The position numbers and the translations under genes were made by a program. The notes under the pieces are model-generated. The model ran no database searches, was not told the DNA's origin, and was given only the letters and a program-made list of their open reading frames with translations. From positions 1-8,199 of the forward strand of contig WQWD01000098.1 in assembly GCA_009785545.1 (NCBI GenBank): DNA of 8,199 nt, given 5' to 3'. Below are positions 4,610-8,199 of the stretch, in pieces. Positions within the stretch are counted from its first letter, which is position 1. Each line of letters begins with the position of its first letter. Source of the stretch: Treponema sp. (GTDB taxonomy: Bacteria; Spirochaetota; Spirochaetia; Treponematales; Breznakiellaceae).

Positions 4610-7405
4610 TTAGTCAAACAATGAAGGGGCAGAATTATCAGGTTTGGCATTTTTAGATTGTTTAATTTTTACGTTATCAATATCCACACCGGCTAAAGCC
4701 ATTTTTTTCCATTGGCAAAGGATGTTTAATGCCTCAAGCGGCGTCATTTGCTCAGGATCGATACTTTTAAGTATTTCTTCGAATCTTTCGTCTTTTTGCT
4801 TTGTTTTTTGCGTATCTTTCGGCAAACTATCATTAACCTGCGCCAAAGGCAAGTTAACGACACTGTCGTTTTTGCCAAAAGTGCCGCTTAAATCAACGTC
4901 ACGTGCCTTTAAAAGAGCCATGATTTGCCCGGCTCTTTCCAGAACTTCCCTAGAAAGACCCGCTAAACGGGCAACATGAATACCGTAAGATTCGGCAGTG
5001 GGACCGTTTTTAAGTTTTCGTAAAAAGACAATCTTTTCGCCTTGTTCTAAAACTTCCATAGAGCGGTTTGCCATACGCTGATTTGAGATTAACGACAATT
5101 CATGAAAATGGGTAGCAAAAAGCGTTCTGCATTTTATTCGGTTTAAAAGTTCTTCACTTACAGCCCAAGCGATTGAAAGACCGTCATTGGTTCCTGTCCC
5201 TCTGCCGACTTCATCCATTATAACAAGGCTTTTTTGCGTAGCTGTATTTAATATAAACGCTGTTTCATTCATTTCGACAAGAAACGTCGACTCCCCTCTC
5301 GCAAGGTTATCCGACGCTCCCACTCTGCAATAAACACGATCACACAAACCAACAGACGCTTCCCTTGCGGGAACAAAACTTCCCATTTGCGCCATGATCG
5401 TGATAAGAGCAGCAGAACGCAAATAAGTGGATTTCCCCGCCATGTTAGGCCCTGTTATCATAGCAAAAGAGATTTCGTTCTCTGCTTCGAGCAGAGGCGA
5501 CTGTTCACCTTTCTTTTCTCCTTCTCCTGTTGAGAGCAAAATATCGTTGGGAATGTATTCGCCCCGGCTAAGGTGCGCCTCAACAACAGGATGGCGGCCT
5601 TCGTAGATTTCCAGTGTGCCGCTTTCGTTTAACTGAGGGCGTGTCCAACACCTGATTGACGCAGCTTTTGCCATTGCTCCTGCCGCATCGATCTCCGCAA
5701 GCCTTTGGGCGGCGTTTAAAAGCAGGAAAAGTCTTTTTTTTGTTTCTTCTCGGATTTCCAGAAACAGTTTTTTTTCAAGTTCGATTATTTTGTCAGACGC
5801 TCCATTTATTTCAGATTCTAAAGCACCAAGGCGATCTGTTGTAAAACGCTCTCCTCCGGCGATTCCCTGCCGCCTGATAAAATGTTTAGGCACTCGTGAA
5901 AGGTTTACTTTTGTTACCTCAAAAAAATAACCGATCAGACGGTTATAACGAATTTTAAGAGTTGGTATACCTGTAATGAGCTTTTCTTCTTCAAGATACT
6001 CTTCAAGAATCTGCCTTGAATTATCCCTCATTGAACAAAGGGTATCCAATTCTTCGTTGAAGCCGGTTTTTATAAGATTGCCTTCGTTTAAAGCAACCGA
6101 AGGTTCTTCTGTTATAGCTTTTTCCAACAGAGCTTGAATATTTTCAAGCGAGTCAAAGCCGTCAATTCCAATGTCATCACTTTCAAAACAAAATTGACCG
6201 GAAATTGTCTGACTGACTTCACGAAACAAAACAATGCTGTTTTTTACAGCCAGCATATCCCTGCTGTGCGCTTTATCCATGGCAAGTCTTGAACAAAGAC
6301 GCTGGAGATCGGGAGTTTTTCCCAAAAGTTCACGTATTTTACCTAAACAATTTTGATCCCTGTAAAGGTGTTCAACTATGTCAAGCCGGTTATTTATTTT
6401 GTTTAAATCACGCAGAGGGTGAAGAAGGCGTCTTTTTAAAAGCCTTCTGCCCATAGAACATCGTGTTTCGTTTAACACTTCAAAAAGCGAAAACCGCTCT
6501 CCCCCGTCTCTTTGGTTATATAAAAGCTCTAAGTTGCGCTGCGTAGATTCATCAAGGCCTAAGTATTCAAGATCATGGTATACCTTAATTGTTTTTATGT
6601 GCGGCAAAATGGTTTTTTGCGTTGTATCGATATAATCAAACAGAGCACCTGCGGATACAATTTCCGGGCTTCCCTCTTCCAAACCAAAACTTTTAAGATT
6701 GGCAAGTCCAAATTGTTTTTCCAGTCTTTGTTTTGCAGCAGCCGGATCAAAAAGCCAGTCAGCATGGCGATTTAGTACAATACTTCCAGACCCGCCGCCG
6801 CCGTAATTGGAATCGCTTCTTTCGTAAATCGCCGCACAAACAGAATTTGAGTTATCTTTATCTTCTTCCAGTAAAGATTCCTGAATTATCAATTCTTTAA
6901 TCGTCACACGCTGGAGCTCCTGGCGTAACATTTGACCTTGATTTTTACTGAAAAAAGTCGCAAAAAAGTCGCCTGTAGAAAGATCGATATACGAAAAAGA
7001 AAGAACAGTCCCCACAGAAGCAAGACACCCCAAATAATTGGCGCTTCCTTTTTCCAAAAAATCTTCATCAACTGTCGTGCCGGGAGTAATTATTTCAACA
7101 ACATCACGCTCAACCACCTTAACGCCTTTTTCAGGAGCTGTTAGCTGTTCGCACATTGCAATTTTTTTTCCGAGTTTTAAAAGTCTGGCTATATATGTTT
7201 TTGCCGCATGATACGGAACTCCGCACATTGGAACCCCGTTTCTGCTTGTAAGGACAATATTTAAAAGAGAAGAAACTTCAACAGCGTCTTCTCCGAACAT
7301 TTCGTAAAAGTCGCCCAGCCTAAAAAAAAGAATATTTCCTTCGTATTGTTTTTTTATGCGCCTGTACTGCTCCATCATTGGACTTACTTTTTGCGACGCC
7401 TGCAT
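4610..7405 (-). CDS. mutS: DNA mismatch repair protein MutS
   Basis: This 931-residue protein recognises mispaired and looped-out bases and starts mismatch repair in the cytoplasm. The mismatch-binding domain has the F-x-E motif in GDFYEMF (F33, E35) and MCGVPYHA (60-67). The connector and lever/clamp regions follow (about 130-580). The ATPase has Walker A GPNMAGKS (652-659), the SxxD/E region at 705-716, Walker B LVIMDE (727-732), GRGT (734-737) and ATHFHEL (764-770). It is longer than E. coli MutS (853), partly from a charged insert before Walker A (about 625-645) and a polar linker near 838-875. The last residues, PSLFD, resemble a sliding-clamp-binding tail. AAAGG precedes the ATG by 7 nt. 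It starts 33 bp after ompH, as in the T. pallidum bamA-ompH-mutS order. The gene is intact but holds several slippage-prone tracts. Confidence 0.97.
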   Translation of the reverse strand: MQASQKVSPMMEQYRRIKKQYEGNILFFRLGDFYEMFGEDAVEVSSLLNIVLTSRNGVPMCGVPYHAAKTYIARLLKLGKKIAMCEQLTAPEKGVKVVERDVVEIITPGTTVDEDFLEKGSANYLGCLASVGTVLSFSYIDLSTGDFFATFFSKNQGQMLRQELQRVTIKELIIQESLLEEDKDNSNSVCAAIYERSDSNYGGGGSGSIVLNRHADWLFDPAAAKQRLEKQFGLANLKSFGLEEGSPEIVSAGALFDYIDTTQKTILPHIKTIKVYHDLEYLGLDESTQRNLELLYNQRDGGERFSLFEVLNETRCSMGRRLLKRRLLHPLRDLNKINNRLDIVEHLYRDQNCLGKIRELLGKTPDLQRLCSRLAMDKAHSRDMLAVKNSIVLFREVSQTISGQFCFESDDIGIDGFDSLENIQALLEKAITEEPSVALNEGNLIKTGFNEELDTLCSMRDNSRQILEEYLEEEKLITGIPTLKIRYNRLIGYFFEVTKVNLSRVPKHFIRRQGIAGGERFTTDRLGALESEINGASDKIIELEKKLFLEIREETKKRLFLLLNAAQRLAEIDAAGAMAKAASIRCWTRPQLNESGTLEIYEGRHPVVEAHLSRGEYIPNDILLSTGEGEKKGEQSPLLEAENEISFAMITGPNMAGKSTYLRSAALITIMAQMGSFVPAREASVGLCDRVYCRVGASDNLARGESTFLVEMNETAFILNTATQKSLVIMDEVGRGTGTNDGLSIAWAVSEELLNRIKCRTLFATHFHELSLISNQRMANRSMEVLEQGEKIVFLRKLKNGPTAESYGIHVARLAGLSREVLERAGQIMALLKARDVDLSGTFGKNDSVVNLPLAQVNDSLPKDTQKTKQKDERFEEILKSIDPEQMTPLEALNILCQWKKMALAGVDIDNVKIKQSKNAKPDNSAPSLFD
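6951..6972 (-). repeat. Perfect 11-bp tandem duplication inside mutS
   Basis: AAAAAAGTCGC occurs twice without a gap (6951-6961 and 6962-6972 on the plus strand), encoding GDFFATFF (145-152). The unit is not a multiple of three, so loss or gain of a copy would break mutS in the second domain. Eight-base A/T runs also occur in the gene at 5734-5741, 5768-5775 and 7322-7329. Confidence 0.85.
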
Positions 7406-7438
7406 TTTACAACCTTTAGATATGAGCCTGTTCCAAAA

Positions 7439-7969
7439 TTAGTTTCTGGCTCTTGTCTGCATACTTTGAATTACTCTGTCTGTAATATCAATTGCATTGC
7501 TAAACCACAATACGCTTGGGTTATTATGCAGATTCAAAACTATGCTAAAACCTTCTCTTTCCGCAACAAATCTAATCTCATCCTGAAGCTGATTTAAAAA
7601 CGACGGAGTTTGCATAAGGCGGCTTCGTTCATTTTCTATTTCGGTTGTTCTTGTTTGATGAAAATCTCTTAAAAATTCTGTCCGCCTTTGTATCAGGTTT
7701 TCCAACCTCAGAGCTTCAGAGTCATTATTATTCAAAACAGCGTCAGCGTGTCTGGATCTGAGATCCTGTATCTCGCCGGTTAATCTTTCGATGTCGCTTT
7801 GAAACCTCGCTATACGTTCTTCCAATTGCCGGACATCCCGAGACAGATGAAAAAACGCAGCGTAAATTCGCGGCAGGTCTATTACCGCAATACGGGTAAT
7901 TTGCTGACCAAAAATAAAAACCGTGCCGCAAAAAAACAATACCGATAAAAACAAAACTTTCTTTAACAT
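7439..7969 (-). CDS. OmpH/Skp-family periplasmic chaperone
   Basis: The product has 176 residues, with a signal peptide (MLKK then a hydrophobic core, probable cleavage after FIFG at 21). The mature start, TRIAVIDLPRIYAAFF (25-40), is the usual first strand of OmpH. A long charged helical region (about 42-118) would form the coiled-coil arms, and FSIVLNLHNN...DITDRVI (141-167) is the closing part of the body domain. Skp proteins form trimers that hold unfolded outer-membrane proteins in the periplasm and deliver them to BamA, which fits bamA directly upstream (34 bp). GAGG lies 5 nt before the ATG. The matching T. pallidum gene is TP0327. No defect is seen. Confidence 0.92.
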   Translation of the reverse strand: MLKKVLFLSVLFFCGTVFIFGQQITRIAVIDLPRIYAAFFHLSRDVRQLEERIARFQSDIERLTGEIQDLRSRHADAVLNNNDSEALRLENLIQRRTEFLRDFHQTRTTEIENERSRLMQTPSFLNQLQDEIRFVAEREGFSIVLNLHNNPSVLWFSNAIDITDRVIQSMQTRARN

Positions 7970-8003
7970 AAAAACCTCTATATAGTCCTTTTTTGATTTA
8001 TTA

Positions 8004-8199
8004 TTATTGCGCTAACATAAATGAAACGACAAGATCCATTCCCCTTCCCTCACGATTCCCGCCAAAGAGCGCTCCGGACTGCCATTGAACTTCGCCGTCT
8101 ATAATTCTAAACCGTCTTGCCAAACTTAAACGGATCGGGAATTGCGGAATTGTAAAGCGTATACCTCCGCCATAACTAAACCTAAGTCTTTCCCAGCTA
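8004..8199 (-). CDS. bamA: BamA (Omp85) outer-membrane assembly factor, C-terminal 64 residues
   Basis: Only the 3' end is in the window; the rest lies beyond 8199. Translation to the TAA at 8006-8004 gives the last barrel strands: SYGGGIRFTIPQFPIRLSLA, then a charged loop, then MDLVVSFMLAQ. The GGGIRF...P..P.R pattern is typical of the end of BamA barrels, where the last strands form the seam that accepts client proteins. The final residue is Gln rather than the aromatic residue usual in proteobacterial barrels. The position just before ompH and mutS matches TP0326 of T. pallidum. The identification rests on this short piece plus gene order. Confidence 0.82.
   Translation of the reverse strand, partial: SWERLRFSYGGGIRFTIPQFPIRLSLARRFRIIDGEVQWQSGALFGGNREGRGMDLVVSFMLAQ

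Noticed and set aside
4644..4979. Plus-strand open frame of 111 codons opposite the end of mutS
   Set aside because: It is entirely antisense to a well-conserved gene, with no domain and no sign of a ribosome binding site.

Overview
The window most likely comes from a spirochaete of the Treponema group. The main reason is the minus-strand order bamA - ompH(skp) - mutS, which is the order of TP0326-TP0328 in Treponema pallidum. A spirochaete-type lipobox, a treponemal-style omptin-like barrel protein and A+T-rich DNA agree with this. Species cannot be told from the sequence.

Layout from left to right. 1-133: leader with two perfect inverted repeats. 134-1153 (+): rlmN, a radical-SAM rRNA/tRNA methyltransferase. 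1177-1638 (-): SH3b-like lipoprotein whose signal peptide carries a 7-bp tandem repeat and a C8 run. About 1604-2587 (+): omptin-like outer-membrane barrel, head-to-head with and overlapping the lipoprotein gene. 2589-2999 (-): small four-helix membrane protein of unknown function, tail-to-tail with the barrel gene. 3099-3180 (+): tRNA-Leu(GAG), sharing a back-to-back promoter region with the membrane protein gene. 3247-4527 (-): uraA-type uracil permease. 4610-7405 (-): mutS. 7439-7969 (-): ompH/skp. 8004-8199 (-): C-terminal end of bamA, cut by the window edge.

The right half reads as one leftward unit: bamA, ompH and mutS are 33-34 bp apart, and uraA follows 82 bp later with what looks like its own promoter. 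BamA and OmpH serve outer-membrane protein assembly, and MutS probably shares their transcript. The left half is a patchwork of single genes in alternating directions, rich in envelope proteins.

The most interesting signals are: (1) two slippage-prone tracts at the signal peptide of the SH3 lipoprotein, arranged so that losing one 7-bp unit fuses a different ATG to the same lipobox, a candidate phase-variation switch; (2) an omptin homologue with Asn at one of the catalytic Asp positions; (3) two promoters placed so that the transcripts would be leaderless, in front of two genes with no Shine-Dalgarno sequence; (4) long perfect hairpins before rlmN; (5) slippage-prone tracts inside mutS itself. 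I saw no transposase, CRISPR array or phage gene.
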